From: Crataegus laevigata
Taxonomy: Eukaryota; Streptophyta; Magnoliopsida; Rosales; Rosaceae
Direction: 5' to 3'
DNA length: 64,000 bases
Assembly: GCA_963580275.1 (NCBI GenBank)
Contig: OY756940.1
Coordinates: forward strand, 38,298,401-38,362,400
Below are positions 1 to 13,300 of this stretch, one piece after another. The notes under the pieces are model-generated. The model did no database searches and was not told the DNA's origin. It was given only the letters and a program-made list of their open reading frames with translations. The position numbers and the translations under genes were made by a program. Numbering within the stretch: position 1 is the stretch's first letter; each line of letters opens with the position of its first letter.

Positions 1-1490
1 TGATGTGAGTGACACCAAGACAAGTACGTAGGTGCTCAATAGAGAATGAGTTCACTGAACACGATCAACGACGAGTTCTCATATTCATGTCACGTGAGAA
101 CTCATGGTTAGGATAATGCAAATTAGTCCTTTGACCTGAGGCATCATAGTTGTCTTGTGGTTAGGTCCTTGATCTTTGATCGTGTCAAATGGCATTCCTT
201 TGGAGTGTCCACGGCATGGTTGGGGTCAAGCTATCTAGTCATGGAGACAAGTGAATGCGCAACAAGGGATCTCTAACCTTCAAACCGTTGAGGGAGAATA
301 CTCTATGATATGATTTAGAATCTCTGGCCAGAGTATGAATGAGATGTTGGAATGCGTTCCATATCACATTCAAGGTAATCATATAAGTGCGAGATTCACA
401 TTGGATAGTAGACATGAATAAACTATCAAGCCAAACAATGTGGTCAAGAGTATTGTATTAGAGAAGGACCGTATTGCATTTGTAATCCTAAACTGAATAG
501 GTTCTCCACCTCTTCTGATTAGCTTGGGTAACCATGATATGCTGCTAGGTGTCACTCATGGTTTGTGGAAGCCCTAAACGTGTGTAAACACTAAAGGGAG
601 AATTGAAAGTTAGTTTCAAATTCACAATCGATTTGAAAGAGTTTGAATCGCCCACTGCCTCGCTAAAAGGAACCTAATGGATCGTACACCGTGTAAGGTA
701 GAGATTGAAGATTCAACGGAAATGAGTAAGAATAATTAAATGGTTTAATTATTTATGGCAAGGATTAATTAATATGATTATTAATCAAACGAATAAGTTC
801 GTTAAAGACCTCGGGATGGTTTTGGACCTTAAGGCCCAATGGGCTTCGAACGTCAAGTCCATTGACTTAAGTTGTATGACAACTTAATAAATAATGATTT
901 AACAAAGGCCCAAAATACTCCAAAAATATCCCTAAGGCCGGCCACTATGTAAGGGTAGTGAACTTGGACTTATTTACAAGTTTGCCACTCAAATGAATTA
1001 AGGTATAAATTTGACTTTATAGCCAAAATTCATTTAGAGTTTTTTTTTTTTGGGAAATTGGAGAGAAGAAAAGCTCTCCCTTCTCTCTAAAATGGCCGGC
1101 CACTTTGAGGAAATAATCTAGCAATTCAACTTCCTCAAAGTCACTCATTTCTTCTTCATCTAACCTTGGTGTGGAGACTTAGAGGTTCCCAATTTTGGGA
1201 ACTTGGAGAAACCATTTCATCCAACCAAATCCATAGATCTTAGATGCAAGGAATGAAGGCCCTCTCTTTGGGTGATTAGCCTTTGCTTATGCAAAGAGGA
1301 ATCTACAAAGGTATTAATCTCAACTCACTTGTTTTGAGTTGTTTAAAGGTTCACCAATCTACTAGGCTTTGAACATTCATGGTTAATGTTTTGTTTTTAA
1401 GTATATGCAAGCATGATTCCGCCTTTAATTTGTTAATTGCATGCTAATGATATTGCTTAAATGAACATGATCTTCCAAAATAATCCTTCA
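1..1490 (+). repeat. Copia 5' LTR (5'-truncated by window)
   Basis: It matches 7742-9230 base for base apart from one substitution, one T-run length change and the last base. The missing first part corresponds to 7423-7741. The LTR contains several GGCCGGCC motifs (around 937 and 1093) and a T run near 1040. Confidence 0.92.
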
Positions 1491-1492
1491 AG

Positions 1493-1504
1493 TGGTATCA
1501 GAGC
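1493..1504 (+). other. Primer-binding site (initiator tRNA-Met type)
   Basis: TGGTATCAGAGC begins two bases after the end of the 5' LTR. This is the common plant copia and gypsy primer-binding sequence, complementary to the 3' end of initiator methionine tRNA. Confidence 0.9.
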
Positions 1505-2384
1505 CTAGGTCTAGTAGTTGGTGAATCCTTTTGGGTTTTGTATTTCATAATATGTGATTTAAAAGTTGTAAAATGTTACAAGCTTTATTCTTGTTTTATG
1601 AATGTAAATTTTGTTGGAAAATTTGGCATCTCAAATGTTGTAGATGTAGTTCATATGAGCATGAATATTGAAGCTAAAATTTGGTGCCAAGAATTTTGGG
1701 ATTTTCGGCCAAATTAAAAGGGTGATTTTTTGGGTTCTTGTTTGTCTTGTTAAAATGTTTTTCAAGTGACTTTTGGAACCCCTAAGTACCCTAGTTTGGT
1801 TATATGAAATTTCCCTTAAGTATAAATGATTTTGGGATGTGTTTGGGTGAAAAATCATCATGGAAAAATTTTGAGTTTTTCATGAGTGTTCTTCATTGTT
1901 CTTGACATTTTAGCCAAGAACAAAAAGGTTTAGTGTTTTGATTCAAAGTTTTGATTTATTTCATAAAGTTTTTGTTTTATGTGTTTTCATATATAAATAT
2001 GTTAGATATTTGTTTTGAAATGGTGTAAGAGATAATAATGGGTGTGTAAGGATTAAATCCCTTTCACACACCACATGCATGCTTTATGTCTAAACTTACA
2101 AATCAACACACACATCACACCAAGTCCTTGTCCCAAGGCCGGCCACTCCCTCAAGTGGGAGTACTTTTGGGGCTTTCATGCAATTACATAAAGTTTTGAT
2201 ACTTTTGTGTATTTGCACTTTGGCCCAAAAGTTTACGTTTTTACGTTTAGGTCCAAAAACGCTAAAGGACAAATTGTTTTGCTCCTTTAATGAAGTTTTT
2301 ACATTTGTGAAAAAGTTTGGGTTCTAGTTGTGATTACATAAAGTATTGGACTTTTGTGTTTTTACAAAGTGACCCCAAAAGTTT

Positions 2385-2525
2385 AAGTATTTGCAAAATA
2401 GCCCAAAAGTTGTGGTTAATTGCACTATGGCCCAAAAGTTGTGGCTAATTGCAAAATAGCCCAAATGTTGAGGTTAATTGCATAATGGCCCAAATAAGTT
2501 GAGGTCATTACATTTTGGCCCAAAT
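2385..2525 (+). repeat. Minisatellite of about 33 bp in copia leader
   Basis: About five diverged tandem units share a core like TAGCCCAAAAGTTGTGG followed by TTAATTGCA. Looser copies extend upstream to about 2200. They lie in the long untranslated leader between the primer-binding site and the gag remnant. Confidence 0.75.
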
Positions 2526-2774
2526 TAAATAGAGAACAAAAATTGTTTTGTCTCTTTAAATGAGAATTGGATTTTCATTTTAGTTAGCTTCATTTAAAAT
2601 CAAATTTTATGGATACAAAAACCAAATGAAAAATGTTGCATTCAATTTAATTAGTTAAAGTGTTAATTAATTAAAGGGTGATTATGAACCTAAGCCTACG
2701 ATAATTGAGCTATGTGAAAGGCCGTTTCAAATTTGTTTGAACCATGGGAATGTGTAGATTAGATTTTGGTTGTA

Positions 2775-2887
2775 ATTTGATTAGATCAAATGTTGTAAAA
2801 GAGTATAAGCTCTTCTTTAATTTAAAGTAATTTGATTTGATCAATTGTTGTAAAAGAGCATAAGCTCTTCTTTATTTTGAAGTACTT
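2775..2887 (+). repeat. Two-copy tandem repeat, about 54 bp
   Basis: Two adjacent units share TGTTGTAAAAGAG and ATAAGCTCTTCTTTA with a few substitutions. In each unit AGAGNATAAGCTCTT also forms a short inverted repeat. Confidence 0.75.
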
Positions 2888-3463
2888 CTTTCTTGCTTTA
2901 TATGATATGCATGAAAATGAAGTAGTTGGGTCCAACGCCCCTAAGACAACACGCCTTAATATGATTAAACGCGTAACTAAAATCAATCACCATCCCTAGT
3001 CCGAGATTCAACACAAGGCTCGTGTTGGATCTAATAAAAAGGTTCATAGTCATCCTAAGGCCCTAAGGCAACTATATAGTCCATCAATGAATGCAAACCT
3101 TATGTTAGTAGTATCATGTACTCTTGCTTTAAAACCGTTTTAAAAGCTTAGTGGGAGTATTATATACAACTAAATAAATCATATGGACCAATAGTTGTGA
3201 TAGGACCAAAAATGTTTTAATTAGATTAAAATGTATATTTGTATGTGATGAGACCTAAAAACCCTCAACCAAACCAATATTAAGTTGATAAGCGTGAGAG
3301 TGCTTTTGAACACTCTTTCGTGGCCTTCCACCGTGGTAGGTCCAAACGTTTGTGACGTGTACACCGGCTTCACCCTATCATGGGGGAGTACAAAGTGCAT
3401 GCTTACACTCGGGGAGGATTCTATATGCATACTTGATGTTGTGAAAGGTAGGCAAAGAGAATA

Positions 3464-3680
3464 GCCAACATCGTATCATCGTGAGGTTGTTCTTGGACCC
3501 CTAACTTGAACTCGCATGGTGGGAATGACTTAACTAAGTGCAATGGAGCCAACATCATATCATTGTGAGGTGACATTCTCTAGAGGCCAAATTAGATGGG
3601 TTCTTACATAAAGATGTAAATGAGTAAGCGTACTCTCTCATTGTTATTAATGCTAGCCAACATCGTATCATCGTGAGGTG
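3464..3680 (+). repeat. Thrice-repeated 24-bp motif in copia leader
   Basis: GCCAACATCNTATCATNGTG followed by AGGT occurs at about 3464, 3548 and 3656. The intervening sequences are unrelated, so this is a dispersed short repeat rather than a tandem array. I do not recognise a function. Confidence 0.7.
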
Positions 3681-4299
3681 GGCTTGGTAATAGTGAGTCT
3701 CCCATAACCTACTAAGAGTTTCCACCAAAACTCTCGAATTCCGATGAGGGATATGGAATTTGCCAAAAATAGTGGGTGGTGCTATTTTGATTGAAAGACC
3801 CAAATCAAATAGTTTAAAATCAATCATTTATATTCGTTATATATTTGTTTACCAATATATTTGCAAACGCTATCCAAAACTTGACAAAGAGAAACCGAAC
3901 GCTTTAGTTTCCGAACTTGGTACCACAATCCCATAGATTGTCTTGAATGGATTGTAAAAGTGCCTAAGTAGTCTCATCCTCACAATCTTCCTATTGATAA
4001 TGTATCATTGGAAGAACATGTTAGATAAGTCTATCATAAAGAGGACAACAATTTTAATGTCATAATTCTTCAAATACAAATTGTTGTATGAAGAAATAAG
4101 AGTTGCTTTGAACAAACCTTAATCAACGCAAACATTAGTGCTTGTTTCTTTGTTACATAAACAAGGAACTTTTGAAGTAAGCACAAGGGCATGGACACTT
4201 AATGTGCCATGATTCTTCACTTACAAATCGTTGTATGAAGAAATGAGAGTTGCCTTAAACAACTCTTGAATGTTTGTAATTATGTTTAGAACATAATGG

Positions 4300-7265
4300 T
4301 TGGTTGACAAAAATAGTCCATCAACATGGACTTATGATGATTTTGAATCATTGTATGTTGAAGTGTTAAAACACTTAACGAGACGGAAACTAGATAAGGA
4401 CTTCACCTTTGTGTCCCTATCCTAATCGTTCACTAAGTTTATTGTAAACTATATGGTGAACAATAACCACACACTCTCCAAATTGTTTGATGTGAATAAC
4501 ACAATTGAAACAAGTTTCAAGAGAGATAGTGGGAGTTTAGGGACCATGACTATTGTAGTCAAAGGAGAAGTTAAATGAAGAAAACAAATAACTCCAAGGG
4601 AACAAACTTTCTTTATGAAAGGATGGACATTGGAAGGGGTATTTGCAAGAAATGTCTTGCAAGTGTCAAGAACACACCTTTTTCGAAGGTGTTGTAGAAT
4701 GTTGTTGAAAAGTTCATAACAGTTGGTTCTTCTACTTGAATGCTTGATTCTGTATTAGTAACTATGTTTTACAAGTCGTTGTAAAAGTGTGGCTAATAAG
4801 AAGTAGAAGATTAATGAGAGAAGAGAAAGTACTTCACATTCGGAAAGTGAATAAAATATAGATCTCTGCGAAAGCGGATTGTACTTACTTCCTCATATGA
4901 ACTACCAAATAAGAATGATTAGATTATTGTAATCTAATTAATTGTCTCTATAGTAGAGATGATATGGTAGTGTTAACTGTTTAGAATATAACGATGCTTA
5001 AAACCCAAAAGGTTGCAAGGTAGTGACTAATCCCAACTAAGTTGTGATACCTCTAAAACATAAGTTACGAGTTGGTCATGAATGGATGCTTTGGATCGTT
5101 AGATCCGGATCCAATGCCTTCTTGTTAAAATTGTATAGAGGCGAAATGTTCGAATCTTTATTCTTTTGGAAAGAAGAAAGAATCACAAAGTTGTTGAGGT
5201 TAATTCACTTAGATGTTAGTGGCACTAGTCCACAACATAATACTACTCATGTTATATGACATTCACCGAAGATCACTCTCGGTTGGACTATAGTTTACTT
5301 TGAATAAACACAAGTCCGAATACTTTGCAAAAGGTTTCAAAGAATTCAAGAAATGTAAGTTGATGAGTAAGACGTCTAAAGTATTTAACTCCTTAGATTT
5401 GATCCAAGGAAAGATAACACTTTAGATGAGTTTCCTTGAAAGGTATCAAGGAAAATAGCATCATAAGATAATGAATTTCTCCATTAGGAGAAGAACGAAC
5501 TTGAATAAGGTTTAGCTCGTTGGTTATTATCTATTACCTATATATAGGATATATACACTTCTAAAACAATGTGATTGTGAATTAGAAGATCTTCCAAATT
5601 TTTCATAACTTCATAAGATTTAGTTAGAAAGAAAGACAAATCTTAAGCATGTTAAGATTTGGGGTTATGTGCTAATAAGCAATATCTGTTTGATAACAAT
5701 CTTATGGGATATCCTTAAATTAGCTTTTGGATATCGCTTCTATAAACCAACTAACAAATGTTGTTTTGTTGGGTAGTTCATTGTAATCCTACAATATGAT
5801 TTGCCTAAAAGCAAATGAACGAGACATAGAACTCAAAGAATGTGTTCTTTGAGAGACAAGATAGTAATCAACAAATATAACAACCTAGTTCCTATACCAC
5901 AAGCTCCAAGGTAGTCAAGAAGGATTTATAAACCGTCTTAGTTGAATGGTTTGAACTTTATGACTATGTCATAGAGTTGCACCTCTTAATTCGAAAGAAA
6001 TAAGAATGAAAATCCTTATGACTACATTGAGTGTATATATGATATATACTCAAGGAAATGGTAAAATACCATTTGACTCGAAATAATGAAACCTTAATAG
6101 CTAATTGGTAGCCTAAGGTGACTACACTCAAAGAGTATGGTTGACTTTGAAGAAACCATCTTTGATATAGTCTTAGTTTCAATTAATTCGAGGATCACTA
6201 GCTACAACTAAATGGTGATTTAATGTTTGGACATAATATGGGTTTCCATAACCATTATTAAGATAGTCTTGATAATGTATGTCTAAAACTATAAATCACA
6301 AGACATGTAAGTTGTAGAGATCCATCCATCATGGATCTTACCACGCTAGTGGGAGCTATAAGCGTCTTATGAAGAAAGATCAAATCGTTTGATTTCTCAT
6401 AAAGATGTAAATGAATCTTTTGTTTACTAGGTTTACAAAAGATTAGTGGGAGTTTATCATATTCCTAAATTTAAATATATATGATATATTAATTTTTGGA
6501 AATGAAATGAATTCTTCTTCGTTAAAGTTATGACTTTAAACATTCTATAAATGATAGAATAAATATGGGAGATATAGTCTATAATAGACAAGAGATGCTA
6601 GGAAGTTTCTCATATGATGATAAACTTCAATTTGAATGACAATTCTAGTGAGACTAGGAAATTGTTCTTCTCAAAGGGAATGTACCCTTTGACTCCCAAA
6701 GAAATAATGCGTAAATAGAATCCTTTATGCATATGCACAAAGGTGATTTATGTATTTCATATTGTATGAAAACATTGATATGAGTTGTACCTAGAATGGT
6801 ACAAAACGATATCAGTGCAAACCCAGGATCAGAACCATGGCAACTGTCAAGTGAGTCCTTAAGTATTTGAGAAATACTAAAGGATAGATTCCTCAAAGAA
6901 TGAGGAAGAATTAGAGTAACGTAATGGAAGCGTAAATGTATTAGATTATGAATCTAATCCATCATTGGATGTTTCTTCATTATGAATGAAGAGATAAACA
7001 GATATCTCTTTATTATGACTAAAGAGGTATTTGGATGGAAACATTAAAGTAATGACTTTAGTGTGTTCCATTATGAATGCAAAATATATTGCCATATAGA
7101 AGCTTACAACAATGTTGTTTGGATGGGAAAGTTCATTTATGAACTCTCTATTCGGTTCCAACCAGAAAGTGTATGACACTAATGGGGCGATAGCTCAAGC
7201 CAGGGAATCAAGGTCTCATCAAGGTCCGAACTCATATGAGAGACTGAACCACATGATTGAGAATC
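4300..7265 (+). pseudogene. Decayed copia gag-pol
   Basis: No long frame survives, but short stretches are collinear with copia polyproteins. A gag-like stretch lies near 4300-4560. A protease to pre-integrase-like part lies near 4720-5110. Integrase-core residues follow (an HLDVSGTSPQ stretch near 5208, then an FTEDHSR stretch near 5262 in another frame). RT-like and RNase H-like parts follow, including a GAIAQARESRSHQ stretch near 7185. Each scrap changes frame or meets a stop within tens of codons. The order matches the gag-PR-IN-RT-RH order of copia. The element must depend on proteins supplied by relatives. Confidence 0.7.
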
Positions 7266-7411
7266 ATGTATAATGGTGACGTTGTTAATCTCAAGATTGC
7301 TTCTATGGATAACATATAGATATCCATTGTCTAGGCCTACTATTCAGCCATTTATGAAATGACTACATAAGAGGTATCATCACTGATGACCAAACTGAAT
7401 GGCTCTAGTGC

Positions 7412-7422
7412 AAGTGGGAGAT
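7412..7422 (+). other. Polypurine tract of copia element
   Basis: AAGTGGGAGAT directly precedes the TGTTGG start of the 3' LTR. This is the expected position for the plus-strand primer. Confidence 0.8.
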
Positions 7423-9230
7423 TGTTGGAAATGTGCCCTAAAACCAATCATATGATGATACTTTACGGACATTTCACATGATTAAACTAATCTAGTTTAA
7501 TATCAAGGGCAAAGATTATTGTTTGAGCGGTCTCATATAAATGTTATATGCTTAAACGATAAAGTCCAAGGAATATGTGATTGGGAGAATGCGATCTAAA
7601 TAGTTAGATTCATGAGACCATTCTTTCGTAGACACATCCTAAACGTTCCTGATCATAGGATTGCCAATTGGGCATTGACAGTCCGTTAAGATCAGTACGT
7701 GCTATGTCTTCTCTCAGGGAGAGTGACTAGTCTCGAGTCATTGATGTGAGTGACACCAAGACAAGTACGTAGGTGCTCAATAGAGAATGAGTTCACTGAA
7801 CACGATCAACGACGAGTTCTCATATTCATGTCACGTGAGAACTCATGGTTAGGATAATGCAAATTAGTCCTTTGACCTGAGGCATCATAGTTGTCTTGTG
7901 GTTAGGTCCTTGATCTTTGATCGTGTCAAATGGCATTCCTTTGGAGTGTCCACGGCATGGTTGGGGTCAAGCTATCTAGTCATGGAGACAAGTGAATGCG
8001 CAACAAGGGATATCTAACCTTCAAACCGTTGAGGGAGAATACTCTATGATATGATTTAGAATCTCTGGCCAGAGTATGAATGAGATGTTGGAATGCGTTC
8101 CATATCACATTCAAGGTAATCATATAAGTGCGAGATTCACATTGGATAGTAGACATGAATAAACTATCAAGCCAAACAATGTGGTCAAGAGTATTGTATT
8201 AGAGAAGGACCGTATTGCATTTGTAATCCTAAACTGAATAGGTTCTCCACCTCTTCTGATTAGCTTGGGTAACCATGATATGCTGCTAGGTGTCACTCAT
8301 GGTTTGTGGAAGCCCTAAACGTGTGTAAACACTAAAGGGAGAATTGAAAGTTAGTTTCAAATTCACAATCGATTTGAAAGAGTTTGAATCGCCCACTGCC
8401 TCGCTAAAAGGAACCTAATGGATCGTACACCGTGTAAGGTAGAGATTGAAGATTCAACGGAAATGAGTAAGAATAATTAAATGGTTTAATTATTTATGGC
8501 AAGGATTAATTAATATGATTATTAATCAAACGAATAAGTTCGTTAAAGACCTCGGGATGGTTTTGGACCTTAAGGCCCAATGGGCTTCGAACGTCAAGTC
8601 CATTGACTTAAGTTGTATGACAACTTAATAAATAATGATTTAACAAAGGCCCAAAATACTCCAAAAATATCCCTAAGGCCGGCCACTATGTAAGGGTAGT
8701 GAACTTGGACTTATTTACAAGTTTGCCACTCAAATGAATTAAGGTATAAATTTGACTTTATAGCCAAAATTCATTTAGAGTTTTTTTTTTTGGGAAATTG
8801 GAGAGAAGAAAAGCTCTCCCTTCTCTCTAAAATGGCCGGCCACTTTGAGGAAATAATCTAGCAATTCAACTTCCTCAAAGTCACTCATTTCTTCTTCATC
8901 TAACCTTGGTGTGGAGACTTAGAGGTTCCCAATTTTGGGAACTTGGAGAAACCATTTCATCCAACCAAATCCATAGATCTTAGATGCAAGGAATGAAGGC
9001 CCTCTCTTTGGGTGATTAGCCTTTGCTTATGCAAAGAGGAATCTACAAAGGTATTAATCTCAACTCACTTGTTTTGAGTTGTTTAAAGGTTCACCAATCT
9101 ACTAGGCTTTGAACATTCATGGTTAATGTTTTGTTTTTAAGTATATGCAAGCATGATTCCGCCTTTAATTTGTTAATTGCATGCTAATGATATTGCTTAA
9201 ATGAACATGATCTTCCAAAATAATCCTTCC
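7423..9230 (+). repeat. Copia 3' LTR (complete)
   Basis: This is a full-length LTR of about 1.8 kb starting TGTTGGAAATGTGCCC. Its last 1.49 kb repeats 1-1490. The final base differs from the left copy, and sequence of an older related LTR follows directly at 9231. Confidence 0.92.
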
Positions 9231-10335
9231 CTAGTGATGTGATTAAGAGTATTGTATTAGAGAAGGATCGAATTGCATTATAATTCCAACTGAATAGGTT
9301 CTTTAAATAACTTCTACATTAGCTTGGGTAGCCATGACATATGTTTAGATGTCACTCATGGCTTGTGAGTTCTTCTAGATGATTAATTGTAATCGTCAAA
9401 GGAGAACGTGAATTAAAAGTAAGTTTTAATTCAACAAGTGATTGAATTAAATCAATTGGATTGATGCCAATCATCTCACTGCCTTGCTAATTAGAACCTA
9501 AAAGATTGTTCACCAATACACTCTTGTAGTGAGTAATCAATGGATGATGGAAATAATTGATTGGATTAATTAGGTGTGGTGATTAATTTAGAAAGTCTAA
9601 AGAAATCATAAAAGCGATAAAAGATCATTTTGGGCTTAAAGAAACGTTCGGGTTTATTTGGGCCCATTGGGCCTTCATTCAAGCATTGGATGACTTGAAA
9701 TAATAAAAGCCCAAAGCCCAAATATCCACACTAAAGGCCGGCCACTTTGAGGAGGTGAGGAAGTCAAATGTTGACTTGTTTCCTTTTGTCTATAAATACA
9801 ACATTATAGGAAATATCTCACTTAGGGTTTTTGTGTGTTCAAAACAATTTAGAGAAAAAGAAAATATCTCTCTAGAACACCAACAAGGGCCGGCCACCTT
9901 TGGGGATTTTTAGCTAATCATCTAATCCCCCCTTAGGTTATTCCTTCATCCTTCTCACTACACTAGTGGGTGAGGATCTTTAGAGGTTTTTTTCTTGAAA
10001 ACTCTAAGAGAACTTTGGAGCACTCAAACATACAAAGTGGAGGAGGCAAGGAGGAAAGCTAGGCTCAAGGACTTTGAGGAGCAAAGGTCTTGGAGGTGGT
10101 CCATCCTTGGTCTTAAGAGTAGATCAAGAGGTACTAATCTACTCCTTAACTTTGTTCTTCAATAAAATAATTTGTGATGCATCTTACATAAACCTATGCA
10201 TCTTGAAGGGGATTTAAATGACTAGAGTTTTAATTTTAATTGTTAACATACTTCCGTTGTTTTCGTATATATATTTTGATTTATATATGCATGCTATTCT
10301 AATGAAATCCCTAATGAATCTCATAAATTCCTTCA
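9231..10335 (+). repeat. Older, related copia LTR fragment (5' part missing)
   Basis: The sequence is a diverged relative of the adjacent LTR: the AAGAGTATTGTATTAGAGAA block, GGCCGGCCAC and a CCTTCA end are all recognisable. It starts in mid-LTR, as expected if the young copia element inserted inside it and its first half lies left of the window. It ends at 10335, where gypsy gag coding begins. Confidence 0.8.
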
Positions 10336-10336
10336 A

Positions 10337-13300
10337 GTACAGTTAGCTGGGAGGATACCACCAGAAGAGGCCAATGACTGGGATGTGTTTAAACAGTTAT
10401 TCTACAGACGATTCATTCCAGACGCGTACCTTGATCGTAAGAAACAAGAATTCACGAGCCTAAAGCAGAAAAAGATGTCGGCAAATGAGTACTATAGAAA
10501 GTTCACGGATCTTTCTCGCTACCACCTTGAGATTGCTAAGAATCAGGCCGAGATGCTTCGAAGATTTAAGTTGGGCACTCAAAAGAAATGGAGTACGATG
10601 GCTACTACAGTGCACTGCGAGACTTATCACGATTTCTATGAAGTCCTGGTACAGATAGAGGACTCAGAAAACCTGCCGAGTGATAGCGACAAAGAATAAG
10701 GGAATGAGGAGCCGAAGAGAGACGATAAAGGTAAAGGATTGGCATCACAGGGGCCTCGGAAGACTCAGAGTTTTAAAAGAAGTGGTGTTAGTTCGAGTTC
10801 TTCGAGTGGGGGTGTAAATTCCCCAGGCTAGAGGAAAGGGGGTAGATTTGCTGGGGGTCAGCGTTTTCAGAGACAGCGAGACGCTGGTGGTTCTTATGCA
10901 CCATTTTGCCGAAGGTGTAACAGTCGGCATTTTGGCGAGTGTAGGCAGGGTGCTCGTGGATGCTTTACGTGTAGACAGATGGGTCATCGAGCAGCGAACT
11001 GTTCGCAGAATCAGCCGAGACCTCCACTACCTGCGTTACCACCCCTAGTCCCTATTCATCAGGTCTCACCTCCTGGTGCATATGGTCAACCGAGTCGTGG
11101 CGGTACCTACCACTATCAGGGCGATGTTTCCCCTTATGCTGCTGCACCGTATCCATATCCTCCGGACCCGTATTATTCAGGCGGTTATCAGAGTGGCTAC
11201 CCTAAATATCCTGGAGGGTATACCCCGTATTCTCCTTATCCTGCCGACGGATCGCAGTGGTATTCTGGAGTTCAGCCACAGCAGGGAGAGGTTACTTCGA
11301 GCAGCGCAGGATCATCTACACAGCCTAATCCTGCGAGCCCGAGTCGTGGTGTGCCTGGACGAGCCGGTCAGACGAGTAGAGGTCGCGGTGGTCGACAGCA
11401 GCCTCAGGGCCGTATTCATAATCTCACAGCGCAGGATGCCCAGAGTAACCCTGATCTGATAATGGGTAAGTTAAATGTACTTGGTCATTTCGCTAGAGTG
11501 TTGATAGATTGTGGCGCTACTCATTCGGTTATTTCTTACTCATTTGCTCAATTAACTCAACCTGAGTCTGCGCTTCTCGGATTTGAGCTAGAGGTGTCGA
11601 TGCCTAAGGGGGAGACGTGTCTGGTCAGTTGGATGTACCTAGGGTGCCCCATGTTGGTTGAGGATGTGATTATGCCCACTAATTTTATTCCGCTGGATAT
11701 TGTCGAGTTTTATGTGATCTTGGGCACTGATTGGCTACATTATAATCGAGCCAACATTGATTGCTACGAGAAGAAAGTTATGTTCCATCGGCCGGGGTTA
11801 CCTGTGGTCACATTTACTGGTGAACGTAGTAATGTTAGGCACGGCATTATTTCAGCCGTGAAAGCTAAGAAATTGTTACAGAAGGGTTGTCAGGGGTATC
11901 TGGCACACGTGGTATTAAATGATAGTGCTCCTATCAGTTTAGAGGATGTGAAGGTAGTCAGGCGATTCCCTGATGTGTTTCCTGAAGATTTGCCAGGCTT
12001 GTCGTCGGACCGAGACGTGGAGTTTTCTATTGACTTATTGCCAAGTACAGACCCTATATCCTTGACTCCCTATCGGATATCTCCCGCTGAGTTGCGAGAG
12101 TTGAAAATTCAGTTACAGGAGCTACTAGACAAAGATTTTATACATCTGAGTACTTCGCCTTAGGGAGCTCTAGTGTTATTCGTGCGTAAGAAGGATGGTA
12201 CCTTACGGCTGTGCATTGACTATCGACAGCTGAACCGAGTAACGATTAAAAACCGTTACCCATTACCACGTATTGACGATTTATTTGATCAGCTGCGAGG
12301 AGCTTGTGTATTCTCAAAGATCGACCTACGATCTGGCTACTATCAGCTGAGAATTAAGAGTGAAGATGTTCCGAAGACGGCGTTCCGAACCAGATATGGT
12401 CATTACGAGTTCTTAGTCATGCCATTCAGATTGACTAACGCCCCAGCTGCTTTTATGGATTTGATGAACCGGGTATTCCAGCAGTATTTAGATCGGTTCG
12501 TCATTGTCTTTATCGATGATATTCTGGTGTACTCTAAATCGAAGTCCGATCACATGCGGTACCTTTCATTAGTACTGAAGAAGCTGATGGAGCATAGATT
12601 ATACGCCAAGTTCATCAAATGTCAATTCTGGTTAGACCAGGTAGCATTTTTTGGGCACGTTATCTCAGCTCGGGGCATTCAGGTAGATCCCCAGAAGATA
12701 ACAGCGGTGGAGAATTGGGAACAGCCACGAACTGTCTCTGTGGTACGGAGTTTCCTCGAATTAGCAGGCTACTATCGGCAGTTCGTGCAGGATTTCTCAG
12801 TGATTGCTTTACCTCTCACGAGGTTAACCAAGAAGGATGTCCGATTTGAGTGGGATGATAGCTGCGAGCGGAGCTTTCAGCAGTTAAAACATTGTCTTAC
12901 TCATGCTCCGGTGTTAGCCCTTCCGGACGACAGTGGTAACTTCGAGATCTACAGTGACGCATCGTTGAACAGCTTGGGTTGCGTATTGATGCAGCACAGT
13001 AGAGTGATCGCTTATGCGTCGAGGCAGTTGAAACCGCACGAGAGGAACTATCCTACTCATAACCTTGAGTTTGCGGCGATCGTATTTGCGTTGAAGATCT
13101 GGAGACACTACCTCTACGGTGAGAGATGTAGGATCTTTACAGACCACAAGAGCCTCCAGTATTTGTTCACCCAGAGAGATCTGAACCTTCGTCAGCGAAG
13201 GTGGATGGAGTTGCTGAGTGATTACGATTGCACGATCGAGTACCATCCGGGTCGTGCAAACGTAGTGGCTGACGCACTTAGCCGGAAGTCTAAGAGTAGA

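Larger units (their letters stand above)
1..9230 (+). mobile_element. Ty1/copia LTR retrotransposon, LTRs near-identical, internal coding decayed
   Basis: Two direct copies of one LTR (1-1490, cut by the window edge, and 7423-9230) flank a 5.9 kb internal region. A tRNA-Met-type primer-binding site follows the left LTR, and a purine tract precedes the right LTR at 7412-7422. The LTR begins TGTTGGAAATGTGCCC and ends in CCTTC(A). Comparing 1-1490 with 7742-9230 I saw only C271 versus A8012, one extra T in the run near 1040, and the last base. That implies a very recent insertion. The internal region keeps only collinear scraps of copia gag-pol with many stops, so this copy cannot encode its own machinery. 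About 319 bp of the left LTR lie outside the window, so the target-site duplication cannot be checked. Confidence 0.9.

Noticed and set aside
1493..1504. tRNA gene
   Set aside because: Only the short primer-binding match to tRNA-Met is present, not a cloverleaf.
10848..11459. Overlapping plus-strand open frames in the gypsy gag region
   Set aside because: They are out-of-frame shadows of the gag-protease frame; only the frame with the zinc knuckle and protease motif has homology.
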